Of a stretch of 64,000 nt of DNA, positions 37,546 through 47,321 are shown piece by piece. The stretch comes from Photobacterium aphoticum (GTDB lineage Bacteria; Pseudomonadota; Gammaproteobacteria; Enterobacterales; Vibrionaceae). The translations under genes and the position numbers were made by a program. The notes beneath the pieces are model-generated. The model was not told where the DNA came from, did not search any database, and worked only from the letters and a program-made list of their open reading frames with translations. Numbering within the stretch: the stretch's first letter is position 1; every line of letters starts with the position of its first letter. The stretch lies in the NCBI RefSeq assembly GCF_001029435.1, contig NZ_LDOV01000021.1:1-64000 (forward strand), given 5' to 3'.

Positions 37546-38739
37546 TTAGTTATCGGCAACCTTGAGCAAAAGTAAAGGCAGCATGGCTTCATCCACCTGC
37601 AAATATTTCTCAATAATGCCTTTGATCCCTTTTGAGACCTTCACGCCGTGGCTGCGGGCGCGGTGATAACTCTGCACCACGTGGATCACATCGTTATCCG
37701 CCAGCGGACGTGACGAGGCAATCGCCATCAGTGCGCCACGCAATAAGAAGAAATCAATCACCTGCTCAGCAAAGACCTCATACAAGCCTTTGCTTGGGAA
37801 GTCATGCTGGTACATGCCATATAAAAAGTAATTCAACCAGATATGCGGGTTCGACGAGATATAATCCTGATAATGACCATTAAAGCCCTGAAGCAAGATC
37901 GCTTTTTGCTGTTCAATATCTTCCCCCGCCTGACCTAACGTCGCCACCAGTTGCGCATGGATTTGCTCAATACGCTGCAGCACCAAACCGTGCTTTTCGG
38001 TGATCCCCAATGCCAGATGTACGTTGTAGAGTCGTGTCAAAAAGATGGTGTGCATCTCGACCATGCTGCCCGTACGTGCATACATCTCCAGAAAATCGCC
38101 GTTCACGATCCCAGCCACGCAATAGTCAAACGCCTGCTGGAAACTGTCTGGACAATCCTTTTTCGCTTCCAGCATTTTGAGACTGGTGCCCAGCATGAAC
38201 AACTTGGCTTCCAACGCCACCCCTTCCATCAACAACACGTCGATATACAGCTGACGCACCGCATCGTAATAATGCGGGTAACGGTAAGGCACCGGTTTGG
38301 CATTGGCCGTGAAAAGGGGCTTTTCACTGAACATCATCGCTGACGGGTTCAGCAGTACCTGACGAGCCGCTTCCGGGCACGACAAAGTAAGGCTTCGCTC
38401 AACACGTTCCCCACGCGTCTGACTCAGGCGCGGGTAGGTTTTACAAGTATTAGAGAGACGAGTGTGGCCGTGCGCTTTATGCACATCACATAAACCTTGG
38501 GCGTCACGGAAAGGACACACACCCTGCGCATCCAGTTTGATTTTGGCAAACGCTTTTTCCCCGGGTGTTTTCAGGATCACTTGTGCGGACTTTTCACGGA
38601 ACGCACTTTTCTCGACCATGAAACGGTAGGTCGGCTTATCAATATGAATATTCCAGCCATGGCAGCAGTGATCTTCACACTGATCGGCAATGCAGGAAAA
38701 CTGTTCCACGAATTGTGGGATTACTTCAATTTGTCTCAT
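37546..38739 (-). CDS. fliB: flagellin lysine-N-methylase FliB
   Basis: Family protein that methylates surface lysines of flagellin. The 397 residues begin with the FliB signature CIADQCEDHCCHGWNIHI (Cys16, 21, 25, 26). More cysteines in GVCPFRDAQGLCDVHKAHG, NTCKTYPRL and LSCPEAA probably bind a metal cluster. It starts 6 bases after the motB stop, so it belongs to the lateral flagellar late operon. The neighbouring flagellin LafA is lysine-rich in its variable part and is the obvious substrate. Confidence 0.88.
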   Translation of the reverse strand: MRQIEVIPQFVEQFSCIADQCEDHCCHGWNIHIDKPTYRFMVEKSAFREKSAQVILKTPGEKAFAKIKLDAQGVCPFRDAQGLCDVHKAHGHTRLSNTCKTYPRLSQTRGERVERSLTLSCPEAARQVLLNPSAMMFSEKPLFTANAKPVPYRYPHYYDAVRQLYIDVLLMEGVALEAKLFMLGTSLKMLEAKKDCPDSFQQAFDYCVAGIVNGDFLEMYARTGSMVEMHTIFLTRLYNVHLALGITEKHGLVLQRIEQIHAQLVATLGQAGEDIEQQKAILLQGFNGHYQDYISSNPHIWLNYFLYGMYQHDFPSKGLYEVFAEQVIDFFLLRGALMAIASSRPLADNDVIHVVQSYHRARSHGVKVSKGIKGIIEKYLQVDEAMLPLLLLKVADN

Positions 38740-38745
38740 TGTTTC

Positions 38746-39744
38746 TTACTTCACCATGACATCGAGTCGGGATACCGGTTGATTCGCTTCCGCTAACTGG
38801 CGGGCGTGCTCTATGGCTGTCGGCGTGGATTGTGTGCCTTTACCAAACAACATCGCCAGTTGCTGATCTGCCTCAGGGGTTAAAATCATCAGTTCAATGC
38901 GGCGGTTCTGACCACTGCGCGGGTTGGCTTCATCAATCAACATTCGCTCAGCCATTGCTACCACTTGCAACACGTTGGCCTGCGGCAGGCCGGAGTCCAC
39001 CAAAAACTGGCGGGCCGCCATGGCGCGATCGCCTGATAGCTCCCAGTTACCATAATTGCTGGATTTAAAGTGGGTGTTATCGGTATGCCCGCTGATCACC
39101 AAACGGTTTTTGATTTGCCCCAGCATCGGTGCCAGTTCAAACAGCATGTCCTCAAAAAACGGCGTGATGATCGCACTGCCACGGCCAAACATGGCCTGTC
39201 GGTCGGTATCCTGAATCAAAATACGCAGCCCTTGTGGCACCAATTCCAACACCAAGTTACTGCTGGCTGAGAGCGCATCGGCCATCTCAGCCACTTCCTG
39301 CGCCAGCATTTCCAGCTGCGCTGCATTCAGGTGTTGGCCCTTGAGGATGGAATTGAGCTCGCGACCACGACCGGCATTGGCTGCAATTTCCCCTTCCGGT
39401 AACTGCTGATGCAACGAGGGTCCCAACGTATCCGGGCCATTGAGTTTCGACTGCACCGGGTTTTCAAACGGGGAGGCCTGGCCGCCAAAATCAATCGGGA
39501 ACGGGCTGTTACGCAAATCAAACAGGTTATCCATGTTGTCAAACACACTGCTGTTTTGCAGGCGGTACTGGATCTCTTCCCGCTCATCGGCCGACGCGAT
39601 TTCCATGATCCACAGCACCATGAAGAACGCCATCATGGCAATCGCAAAGTCAGCAAAGGCCACTTTCCATGCCCCGCCATGGTGATCATCATGATGACCA
39701 CGGCGCTTTTTTTTCACGATAATCGTGGGATGATTGCTTGCCAT
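38746..39744 (-). CDS. motB: lateral flagellar motor stator protein MotB (LafU)
   Basis: Stator subunit anchored to peptidoglycan. Of 332 residues, a basic N-terminus (KKKRRGHHDDHHG) precedes one transmembrane helix with the ion-binding Asp32 in AFADFAIAMMAFFMVLWIM. The C-terminal OmpA-like domain has VISGHTDNTHFKSSNYGNWELSGDRA. Residues fit the proton-type MotB rather than sodium-type PomB. motA is 2 bp upstream. Confidence 0.94.
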   Translation of the reverse strand: MASNHPTIIVKKKRRGHHDDHHGGAWKVAFADFAIAMMAFFMVLWIMEIASADEREEIQYRLQNSSVFDNMDNLFDLRNSPFPIDFGGQASPFENPVQSKLNGPDTLGPSLHQQLPEGEIAANAGRGRELNSILKGQHLNAAQLEMLAQEVAEMADALSASSNLVLELVPQGLRILIQDTDRQAMFGRGSAIITPFFEDMLFELAPMLGQIKNRLVISGHTDNTHFKSSNYGNWELSGDRAMAARQFLVDSGLPQANVLQVVAMAERMLIDEANPRSGQNRRIELMILTPEADQQLAMLFGKGTQSTPTAIEHARQLAEANQPVSRLDVMVK

Positions 39745-39746
39745 GC

Positions 39747-40595
39747 TTACCCCTTGGCGACCCAGCGTTCCATTTCAGTGAACGACGGTTTGTATTCGGA
39801 GTGCAGCATCTTACGCCCGGCATCGAGCGCCAATAGCGTCGGCTTACCCTGCACCTGCGCGACCAAAATCGCCGCCGCCATGTTCAGAGCCATCATCTCT
39901 TTTTTCACCTGACCGGCCATGCTGTTCGCCAAGGGTTCACAGAAGCCGTAGGCCATCAACACACCAAAGAAGGTACCGACCAACGCCGCCGCCACTTTCA
40001 CCCCAATCAGGGTCAGCGGACCACCGATGTTTTGCATGGTCACCACAATGCCCAGTACCGCCGCCACAATCCCGAAGCCCGGCATGGCCTCACCGATGCG
40101 CGACATCGCCTTGGACGGGCGCAGCAAGTCTTCTTCCAACGTGTGCAATTCCATCTCTAACGCCGCTTCCAGATCGTGATGGCTCATCTTGCCCATCGCC
40201 ATCATGCGCAGGTTATCGGTGATAAAACTGATCAAGACATTGGAACGGGCCACTTCCGGATAGCGGTTAAAAATGTCACTGCCAGCCGGATTTTCAATGT
40301 GATCATCCAGCTTTTTAATGCCGTCTTTGCGAATCACTTCCAGCAGCTCAAACATCACTTCCAGCACAGATTTGTAGTAATCATTGCTGTAACCGCGCCC
40401 CATCGACATTTTGATGCGGGTCAGGATGTTTTTCAGGACATACTTCGGGTTTGAGATCACCAGAGAGCCTAAGCCCGCCCCCAAAATAATGATGAATTCT
40501 GCCGGCTGCCACAGGGCGGCCATTTTGCCGGTCGCCATCAAATAGCCGCCGGTTACACTGCCAAAGACAATGAAAAAGCCTAGTATCGTTTGCAT
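39747..40595 (-). CDS. motA: lateral flagellar motor stator protein MotA (LafT)
   Basis: Four-helix stator subunit, 282 residues, that forms the ion channel with MotB and contacts FliG. N-terminal MQTILGFFIVFGSVTGGYLM, cytoplasmic loop, then MPGFGIVAAVLGIVVTMQNIGGP and AALVGTFFGVLMAYGF. ATG 40595 is chosen: GGAG lies eight bases before it, and a 10-codon longer frame is not family-like. It follows fliA after 11 bp. Confidence 0.95.
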   Translation of the reverse strand: MQTILGFFIVFGSVTGGYLMATGKMAALWQPAEFIIILGAGLGSLVISNPKYVLKNILTRIKMSMGRGYSNDYYKSVLEVMFELLEVIRKDGIKKLDDHIENPAGSDIFNRYPEVARSNVLISFITDNLRMMAMGKMSHHDLEAALEMELHTLEEDLLRPSKAMSRIGEAMPGFGIVAAVLGIVVTMQNIGGPLTLIGVKVAAALVGTFFGVLMAYGFCEPLANSMAGQVKKEMMALNMAAAILVAQVQGKPTLLALDAGRKMLHSEYKPSFTEMERWVAKG

Positions 40596-40606
40596 GTCAT
40601 GCTCCG

Positions 40607-41362
40607 TTACACCGATTCCCGCCAATCGGCCAACAATGAATGAAGGGTTTTAATGGCCTTGCTGTGGAGCTGACTAATACGGGCTTCAGTCACTTCAAAG
40701 GCTAACGCGATCTCTTTCAGGTTCATTTCATGCTCATAGTAGAAACACAAAATCTGCTGATCTCGCTCGCTCAATTGGGCCAACGCCTGCACCAGTGCCC
40801 GTTTCAGGGCGGCACGCTCATGGCGCTGACACTGAAAACTCAAGCCGAAAAACTGCTCGCCGTTTTCCTGTAAGGTTTCCAGACTGCCCAGCTGCTCGGC
40901 TTCATGATCCAACCGGCGTTGCTGCACCTCCTGCAACGGCACCGCCAATGCCTGCGCCAACTCTTGCTCTGTCGGAGTACGCCCCAACTGGCGACTGAGC
41001 CGGCGTTCGCAGTCACGCATCTCATGGCTGCGCTGACGGGTGCGGCGAGAGCGCCAATCCATCCGGCGCAGTTCATCCAGCACCGCGCCGCGAATACGCT
41101 GCGTGGCCAAACGGATCAATGCCTCCCCGTCCAATTCGGGATACCGGCGGATCACATCCAAGAGGGCCACCAGGCCGATTTGCTCCATGTCTTCCAGCGA
41201 CAACAAGGTCGTGACCTGCGCCGTCATATGACGACAGACCTGACGCACCAATCCGGTGTGCGCGTGGATCAAGCGGGTTTCCCGAGCACGATCCACCACT
41301 TGCTGACTCTGCTGATACGCCATCATCCCTTCATGGTGATAAGCATTAAGCGCACCTTGCAC
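40607..41362 (-). CDS. fliA: lateral flagellar sigma factor FliA (LafS, sigma-28)
   Basis: RNA polymerase sigma-28 factor for late lateral genes, 251 residues. Region 2 reads LVRQVCRHMTAQV, DMEQIGLVALLDVIRRY and RIRGAVLDELRRMDW. Region 4 reads LSERDQQILCFYYEHEMNLKEIALAFEVTEARISQLHSKA. The start is GTG 41362 directly after AAGGAGG. Presence of its own fliA next to motAB, and not with flhF/fleN, is typical of lateral systems; its anti-sigma factor FlgM is at 58543. Confidence 0.94.
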   Translation of the reverse strand: MQGALNAYHHEGMMAYQQSQQVVDRARETRLIHAHTGLVRQVCRHMTAQVTTLLSLEDMEQIGLVALLDVIRRYPELDGEALIRLATQRIRGAVLDELRRMDWRSRRTRQRSHEMRDCERRLSRQLGRTPTEQELAQALAVPLQEVQQRRLDHEAEQLGSLETLQENGEQFFGLSFQCQRHERAALKRALVQALAQLSERDQQILCFYYEHEMNLKEIALAFEVTEARISQLHSKAIKTLHSLLADWRESV

Positions 41363-41371
41363 AGAACCTCC

Positions 41372-41860
41372 TTACTGGATAACCATCTTGGTGATCAGCA
41401 CTTTTTCAATGCCGTTCGCCCCGGCCATCTCATTCATCACGCCACGGATCCCGTCGCGCAATTCCAGCTCCAGGGTCGACATCGCTTCTTTGGCAACGAG
41501 CTCGTCATAGCCTTTCTGGCTGACCGCCGAAACCACCGCGTTCTGTACCAGGGGTTTGAATTCCTGGATAAGCTCAATCTGCTGGCGGTCATAACTCATC
41601 AACGTGATTTCCAGCATCAGGTAATGCAGGCGCTCTTTACCCGGCACGCTCATCACAAACTTGTTCAATGGCAAAAACACCGGCTTTTTCACCAGCGCCG
41701 CTGCCGGTACGGCCTGCGTATCAGCCACTTCCAGCAACTGCTCTGCCTGTTGCTGCTGCCAATACCACCAGCCTCCCGCACCAACGGCGGCCATCACCGC
41801 CACAGCAGCGGCTGCTACCCAGGCGGTTTTGTTCTTTTTCGGTTGTACGTCTTCTGTCAT
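41372..41860 (-). CDS. fliL: FliL-like flagellar basal-body protein (LafF)
   Basis: Single-pass inner-membrane protein that supports the stator. It has 162 residues with a transmembrane helix AAAAVAVMAAVGAGGWWYW (about 14-32) and a periplasmic FliL domain: PVFLPLNKFVMSVPG, LHYLMLEITLMSYD and the end KVLITKMVIQ. It lies between fliK and fliA. Confidence 0.87.
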   Translation of the reverse strand: MTEDVQPKKNKTAWVAAAAVAVMAAVGAGGWWYWQQQQAEQLLEVADTQAVPAAALVKKPVFLPLNKFVMSVPGKERLHYLMLEITLMSYDRQQIELIQEFKPLVQNAVVSAVSQKGYDELVAKEAMSTLELELRDGIRGVMNEMAGANGIEKVLITKMVIQ

Positions 41861-41917
41861 GTTCTTTTCCCTGCCCGCTCATCGGGCTCAATACGGTGGT
41901 GCTCGCCCTGTGTGGCC

Positions 41918-43165
41918 TTACACAATGGATTCAAATGGCGAGGCGGCAAAACGCGCGCTCAGGGCATACGCCGGCATGGATGCACGGGCTGGCCGCACGT
42001 CATTGGCGGCGATGGTGTGATCATCCTGCTGTGTCTGCGTGTCATCCTGCCCCTGCTGTGACAGACCGCTGGACACAGACACATCCACCAAATCCAACGC
42101 ACTGCCATCAAAGTCCAGACGCAAGCGCTCCGCATTGGCCGCTAACGCTTCACGCAATTGAGGATGGGCCGCACCGAAATGCACTGACGCCTTATCCCCG
42201 TCCACACGAATGCTGACTTCCAATTTCCCCAACTCCGGGGGATCCAAACGGATATAGGCTTTTTGCAATCCGTCTTGCTTGGTGAGCGACATACGCGCGC
42301 GCAGTTGCTCAACCAGATCTTTCCCCCACTCTGGCGAGGTCACATCGACACTGGCTTGCAAATGCTGGGTCGCCACATCGGTCAGGTTGGCACTCTGCGC
42401 TGCTGATGGTGATGCCGCTTGCTGCATCTGCTGCTGTGCTAACGCCTGCAGGTTGTGCATGGCGACACCTTGTCCCGCCCCTTGCATCGCACCGTGTCCT
42501 GCACCCTGCATCAGTTGCTGAAGGGCTTCCAATAACGCCGCAGTCGGTGCGGGACGGCCGTCGACGGACAACGCTTTCATGTCAGACACCAACGTCAAAC
42601 CGTCTTGCACCACGCTATTGAGCTGGCTCGCCGAATGGTTTACTGAATGACCTAACACATCCGCCGTTAAAGCGTGCGTTGTCATGCTGAGCGATGGGTT
42701 CCCCCCGCGCATCGATAATGCCTGCACACTGCTCGCCAAGTTTGCGATCGCATTCATGCCCGTCTCCTGACGGCGCAACGCCGCAGCCAAGGCTTGCGTG
42801 AGTTCACCCTGTTGGCCTGCGGACAATCCCAGCTGTTGCATCATGGTTTCCAGCGCCTGCGCCGGATCCGGCTGTGCCTGTAACCATTGCGCCAGTTGCT
42901 CAAGTGCAGGTGTGTCACCAGACACTGACAACTCGCCAGACATGAACTGTTCGCCGGAAACAGACTGGTCACCGGATGATGCAGTCTCTAATGCCGAGGT
43001 GGATGTCCCTGCTTGCGTGTAGGCCTGCTCAAACGAGGCATTGTCGGATGACCCCGTTTGAGGGTTCGCATTCGTGGTGTGTTCGGTTTTCCCTGCAGCT
43101 CCGGAGACGGAGCCAGCCGCGCCAGACACAGCCGAAGCGGCCGCTGATGAGACGGAAACTTGCAT
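41918..43165 (-). CDS. fliK: flagellar hook-length control protein FliK (LafE)
   Basis: Secreted molecular ruler that ends hook growth and switches export specificity. The first 270 of 415 residues are low-complexity, rich in Ser, Ala and Gln. The C-terminal domain is conserved: WGKDLVEQLRARMSLTKQDGLQKAYIRLDPPELGKLEVSI followed by VHFGAAHPQLREAL. Length and composition are typical. Confidence 0.9.
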   Translation of the reverse strand: MQVSVSSAAASAVSGAAGSVSGAAGKTEHTTNANPQTGSSDNASFEQAYTQAGTSTSALETASSGDQSVSGEQFMSGELSVSGDTPALEQLAQWLQAQPDPAQALETMMQQLGLSAGQQGELTQALAAALRRQETGMNAIANLASSVQALSMRGGNPSLSMTTHALTADVLGHSVNHSASQLNSVVQDGLTLVSDMKALSVDGRPAPTAALLEALQQLMQGAGHGAMQGAGQGVAMHNLQALAQQQMQQAASPSAAQSANLTDVATQHLQASVDVTSPEWGKDLVEQLRARMSLTKQDGLQKAYIRLDPPELGKLEVSIRVDGDKASVHFGAAHPQLREALAANAERLRLDFDGSALDLVDVSVSSGLSQQGQDDTQTQQDDHTIAANDVRPARASMPAYALSARFAASPFESIV

Positions 43166-43178
43166 CGTGTGATTCCCG

Positions 43179-43598
43179 TTATTGGTGTTGCAGATACGCC
43201 ATCACCCCTTCCCGGGTGCTGGCTTGTTGATTGATTTGCTGTTGGATCTCGGCTTTTTTCGCCTGACCGGCGGCCAGCATGGTGGTGTACAGCGCATTGA
43301 TCTGTGCCAGTTGCGCCCGGGTCGCCGGTTCGTGCATGCGCGCACGCAATGCCGGCAGCAGTTGCTGCAACGTCTTGTCCAATACCGCCAACTGATCCCA
43401 ATCCTGCGCAGTCAGTGCCGCTTCAAACGCCGCACGCAACGCCGCTAACTGACGAGGCCATGCCGTGCCCGGACGCACCGTAAAACCCGCCCCTGGTGTC
43501 GACACCGCATTAACCGTTGGCGTTGGCGACGTCGGTACAGACGCAAAGCGCGAGGTCACAGGTTGGCTGCGCGGTGAGGCCATTGCCTTACTGCTCAC
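43179..43598 (-). CDS. LafD-like flagellar protein (FliT-type chaperone position)
   Basis: A 139-residue, Ala/Gln-rich, helical protein between fliS and fliK. Its place in the operon is that of LafD/FliT, the FliD chaperone, but no sequence motif proves this. Residues 50-130 are predicted to be two long amphipathic helices (QLAALRAAFEAALTAQDWDQ and QLAQINALYTTMLAAGQAKK). It overlaps the fliS end by 11 bases, so the two are coupled. Confidence 0.65.
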   Translation of the reverse strand: MSSKAMASPRSQPVTSRFASVPTSPTPTVNAVSTPGAGFTVRPGTAWPRQLAALRAAFEAALTAQDWDQLAVLDKTLQQLLPALRARMHEPATRAQLAQINALYTTMLAAGQAKKAEIQQQINQQASTREGVMAYLQHQ

Positions 43599-43995
43599 TG
43601 CCGACCTGCACTTTTTCAGGCTTCAGAACAACCCAGCCTTCCAGAATATCGGTGATCAAACGGATCACTTCATCAATGCCCGCCACCTCGTTGTTGCAGT
43701 TGGCTTCAAACAAACGGCGGCCACAGTAGTCATACAGACGGAACAACTCTTGGGTCACGTCACCGCCTTTTTCTTCATCCAGCACCGAGCTCAATCCGTT
43801 CAGGATGTCGAGACACTTTGAAATAGTCAGCCCTTTATCGGCAATCTGGCCGCGCTCCATAAAGCCTTTGGCACGGTTGAGGTTATCCAGCAACCCTTCC
43901 AGCAACATCTGGATCAAACGGTGTGGGCTGGCGGCGGCGGCCTGCGCATGGTTCTGCGCGTGTTGGTAGGCACCAAGGCCTTCTGCATTCATCAT
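43588..43995 (-). CDS. fliS: flagellin export chaperone FliS (LafC)
   Basis: Binds the flagellin C-terminus in the cytoplasm. It has 135 residues with the FliS start GLGAYQHAQNHAQAAAASPHRLIQMLLEGLLDNL, the middle KGLTISKCLDILNGLSSVLD and LYDYCGRRLFEANCNNEV. Lies between fliD and the LafD-like gene. Confidence 0.94.
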   Translation of the reverse strand: MMNAEGLGAYQHAQNHAQAAAASPHRLIQMLLEGLLDNLNRAKGFMERGQIADKGLTISKCLDILNGLSSVLDEEKGGDVTQELFRLYDYCGRRLFEANCNNEVAGIDEVIRLITDILEGWVVLKPEKVQVGSEQ

Positions 43996-44066
43996 GATTA
44001 TGTCTATCTTTCGTATTCAGTGTTTATCGTGGTCGCTAGCGCGTTAATGCGGCGTTTAAACAACAA

Positions 44067-44088
44067 AACCGGGCACGACAGCCCGGTT
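44067..44088 (-). terminator. terminator after fliD
   Basis: AACCGGGC (44067-44074), six-base loop, GCCCGGTT (44081-44088); on the minus strand it is followed by TTG. It lies between fliD and fliS and may only reduce read-through. Confidence 0.7.
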
Positions 44089-44100
44089 CATTCAGCCTGC

Positions 44101-45660
44101 TTACATCAGCATGCTGATCATCATGTTTTGGGTTTGGTTCATCTGCGCGATCTGGCTGTCCATCTTGGCGTAGTAATCACGCAGGGAAATCGTTTTGGCT
44201 TCCATACGGATATCCAATGCTTCACGCTCTTCGGCAATGCGTTCGTTGTCGGCTTCCAGGCGATCTTGGCGGATATCAAACAGGCCGCCGTTTTTGTGGT
44301 AGTCATCCAGCACCGTCATCATCTTGTCCATCATACCCGGCTGGGTGTCATCCAGCGGGTTACCCATGAACAAGTTAGCGATATCATCGAAATTCTCTTC
44401 CAGCGCTTTGTCCATTTTGCTCTGGTCAATTTCCAGCGTACCGCTCACTGTGGTGGTGATCCCCAACTGCGACAAGGTCTCCAGGGCAGACGCGCTGTAT
44501 TCGTCCGAGATCACTTCGCGCAAACGCGATACCATGGAACGTACCCCGGCATCACCTGACAGTGCCGCCGCCTGCTCTTCGCTCGACTTGGTGTAGGTGT
44601 TAACGGTTTCCATCACCTTGTTGTAGCTGTCGATGAACTTCTTCACCGTGTCTTTCACGCCCGCTTCATCGCGTGCGATGTTGACGTTTACCGTGCCCGG
44701 CTCTTTCAGGGTCAGGGTGATACCGTCAATGACGTTTTCCATTTTGTTGGAGCTGGACGTCAGCTCCATGGTGCCGAACATCACCTTGGCATCTTGGCCC
44801 GCTTGCAAGTTCTTATGGCCGGCCGCTAAAGTACCTGTCACATCGGCTGCCGCCGGCACACTGTTGACCGTAAAACCGTTCGCCGCGCCGGTTTCATTGG
44901 CGTTAAGCACCAGGCTGACATTGTCACCACTGCGCACTAGCGTGGCTTTTACACCCTCATTGTCCGGGTGGTTATTGATGGCCGACTGCACTTCTTCCAG
45001 CGAGACGCCCTGAGTCGTCAGACGGGTGATTTTATCGTCATAGCTTTTCTGGCCTTCGTTGAAGGTATCTAAGCGCTTTTGATCAAAATCTTTGTTCTTG
45101 GGATCCGTCAAAATGGCTTTGGCTTCGGCTTTCCACGCACCAGCGTCATCCATCTCGATATCAAATTCTTTGGCGATATTTTCCAGCGTGCGGTTTTCAT
45201 GCTCCGCTTTTTTGGTGGTCTGCTCACCGGCCAGTTTGGTGGCTAACGCGGCAATATCCACTTCCACCGTTTTACCGCCAGTGGTAAAGCCTACTTTACC
45301 ACTCTTGAGGTAGCTGTCTTTGCCCAGCGAAATAAGTTGATCACGCTGTGCTTGTGCAAGATCGACCACTTCAAAGTTGTATTCGCCAGCCACCGCACCG
45401 GCGCCAATGCTGACACCCAGCGTGTCACTGTTACTGAGCTCAGCTTTTAGCTTGTTCAGCTCAGTGACCGAGTTCAGATCTTCCACCGTGTCACGGAAGC
45501 TGTTCAGGGTGTTCTGAATTTCCTTCAGCGCATCCATTTCCGCTGTGTTCATGCCTTCCTGACGATTGAGCTGGTTATCTTTTGGTGCGCGCTCGGAAGC
45601 CACAATCACTTCGATCATTGAGTTAAAATCAATGCCCGAACCTATACCTGTCATAAACAT
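44101..45660 (-). CDS. fliD: flagellar cap protein FliD (LafB)
   Basis: Filament cap that assembles flagellin at the tip. Of 519 residues, the N-terminal GIGSGIDFNSMIEVIVASERAP and the C-terminal GGLFDIRQDRLEADNERIAEEREALDIRMEAKTISLRDYYAKMDSQIAQMN are highly characteristic. The middle is variable and includes a lysine- and Asp-rich coiled section (about 120-220). Start ATG 45660 with AGGAGA eight bases upstream. Confidence 0.95.
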   Translation of the reverse strand: MFMTGIGSGIDFNSMIEVIVASERAPKDNQLNRQEGMNTAEMDALKEIQNTLNSFRDTVEDLNSVTELNKLKAELSNSDTLGVSIGAGAVAGEYNFEVVDLAQAQRDQLISLGKDSYLKSGKVGFTTGGKTVEVDIAALATKLAGEQTTKKAEHENRTLENIAKEFDIEMDDAGAWKAEAKAILTDPKNKDFDQKRLDTFNEGQKSYDDKITRLTTQGVSLEEVQSAINNHPDNEGVKATLVRSGDNVSLVLNANETGAANGFTVNSVPAAADVTGTLAAGHKNLQAGQDAKVMFGTMELTSSSNKMENVIDGITLTLKEPGTVNVNIARDEAGVKDTVKKFIDSYNKVMETVNTYTKSSEEQAAALSGDAGVRSMVSRLREVISDEYSASALETLSQLGITTTVSGTLEIDQSKMDKALEENFDDIANLFMGNPLDDTQPGMMDKMMTVLDDYHKNGGLFDIRQDRLEADNERIAEEREALDIRMEAKTISLRDYYAKMDSQIAQMNQTQNMMISMLM

Positions 45661-45835
45661 ACGGCGTCTCCTGTTGTGCCTCGGCCGAGCAAGCGAATAA
45701 TGTGCTGCAAGCGCCCATGGACCTTGGGTGATAGAGTGTAATAAGCAAAAAACATACCAATCTATTTATTGATAGTTGTGCGTGAAGTGGTGGTTTTCTG
45801 CGGAAAAAAGGGATTTGAGAAGGTCTGATACAAAA

Positions 45836-45860
45836 CGAGCGGAAGTAATACTTCCGCTCG
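45836..45860 (-). terminator. terminator of the lateral flagellin gene
   Basis: CGAGCGGAAG-TAATA-CTTCCGCTCG is a perfect 10-bp stem; on the minus strand it is followed by TTTTG, 40 bp after the lafA stop. Confidence 0.9.
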
Positions 45861-45901
45861 GTATGCCTCATCGAATATCGCTATGTGTGATAGCGCGTCG
45901 A

Positions 45902-47158
45902 TTAACGTAGAAGCTGAGAAACCATGCTTGGCATCTGGTTAGCCTGAGACAGTACCGTGATACCTGCTTGCATCATGGTGTTCTGCTTCGTCATGTTGGC
46001 AGATTCTGCTGCAATGTCAGCATCCATGATACGGCCCTTCGCCACAGACATGTTTTCTGCGATGTTGCCCAGGTTGTTAATCGTAGACTGGAAGCGGTTT
46101 TGTGTCGCACCCAGATCAGCACGTACTGCGCCCACTGCATCGATCATCGCATCGATGTTCTTCATCGCTTCGCCTGCTGATGCCGCGTCTTTTAGACCAT
46201 CTTTAAGAGACTCTGTACTCAGTGCTTTGCTATCCAGCTTCACGCTGATCACGTTTGCATCCTGAGCCCCAATAGCTGTAGCTAGAGTGGTTAAGTCATT
46301 GGATTCAGTCAAGGCAGAATCTTTAACTGCGCCAGCGTCGATATATGTATCAAATGCAGCCAACTTAGTGGCATGAGATTCCATCGAATCTTTAATTTTT
46401 GCAGCATCTGCCGCAGAGATAGAGATCTCATCAGCCGTAGCAGTATTAATGGTAATTGAATTAATTACTGAATCTTCAACACCAGCGTCTTTAAGCAAAT
46501 TCTTAATTGAATCAGCTGTAGTGCCATCAAAAGCACCAGTACTCGCAGTTGTATCAAGAGTGATTGCAGTGCCTGTTTTAAGTGCATCAGCTAAATCTTT
46601 ATCTTTAGCCTGATTAGCGGCACTAGAATTAATATCTTTTAGGCCATCTTCAATAAATTTCGTAGCATCCGCCTTCGACATATCATCATAACGAGCAACA
46701 TCCGCACCAACTTGGAAGTTCACACCTTCACCCAATTTGTCAAACAGCTTTTCGCCTTTACCGTACGTCGTGGTGTCAACAATACGCTCCAACTCTTCGG
46801 TCAGTGCACCAAATTCTTTGTTCAGTGCTGCAATATCCGATTCAGAGTTGGTGCCATTTTTCGCCTGTACAGACAAGTCACGCTGACGCTGCAGGATGTT
46901 GGTGAATTCCTGTAGTGCACCTTCTGCTGTTTGTGCCATAGAGATACCGTCGTTGGCGTTACGCTGCGCCACTTTCAGGCCGTTAACCTGAGAGGTCATG
47001 CGGTTAGCGATCTGCAGACCTGCAGAGTCATCTTTTGCACTGTTGATACGTAGGCCAGTAGACAGGCGCTGTAGAGACGTGTTCAGAGAGCCTTGCGTGC
47101 CAGTCAGGTTACGCTGCGCATTCATTGATGCAAAGTTGGTGTTGATTGTCATAGACAT
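45902..47158 (-). CDS. lafA: lateral flagellin LafA
   Basis: Filament subunit, exported through the flagellar channel. It has 418 residues. The conserved N-terminus [20 protein letters not shown] and [23 protein letters not shown], and the C-terminus [38 protein letters not shown], form D0/D1. The central part (about residues 155-310) is variable, rich in Asp, Ala and Lys, and coded by more AT-rich triplets than the flanks. It is the only canonical flagellin in this window. The upstream spacer 47159-47455 must hold its promoter; no convincing sigma-28 box is seen. Confidence 0.93.
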   Translation of the reverse strand: MSMTINTNFASMNAQRNLTGTQGSLNTSLQRLSTGLRINSAKDDSAGLQIANRMTSQVNGLKVAQRNANDGISMAQTAEGALQEFTNILQRQRDLSVQAKNGTNSESDIAALNKEFGALTEELERIVDTTTYGKGEKLFDKLGEGVNFQVGADVARYDDMSKADATKFIEDGLKDINSSAANQAKDKDLADALKTGTAITLDTTASTGAFDGTTADSIKNLLKDAGVEDSVINSITINTATADEISISAADAAKIKDSMESHATKLAAFDTYIDAGAVKDSALTESNDLTTLATAIGAQDANVISVKLDSKALSTESLKDGLKDAASAGEAMKNIDAMIDAVGAVRADLGATQNRFQSTINNLGNIAENMSVAKGRIMDADIAAESANMTKQNTMMQAGITVLSQANQMPSMVSQLLR

Positions 47159-47321
47159 AGGGGCATTCCTCTATTCGGGATAACAGCGCCGGCCAACTTT
47201 GCCGGGGCTTGAAAAGGTTCTATCCACAACAAACGACCACCTTTGCGAGTTACTTAACTCTTTTTTTGTTCTTTTTTTAATGTCACTCGCAAAAGTGAAG
47301 GGGATCACAGAGAAGCAGGGG
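47159..47321. other. lafA upstream region
   Basis: Not coding. Contains an A/T-run stretch at about 47255-47280 (likely an UP-like or curved region) and a short hairpin CCGGCCAACTTTGCCGG at 47189-47205. A minus-strand GTGGATAG at about 47228 is a poor sigma-28 -10 candidate. Confidence 0.35.

Noticed and set aside
40904..42061. 385-codon plus-strand frame
   Set aside because: Antisense to fliA, fliL and fliK ends; no ribosome site and no family-like motifs.
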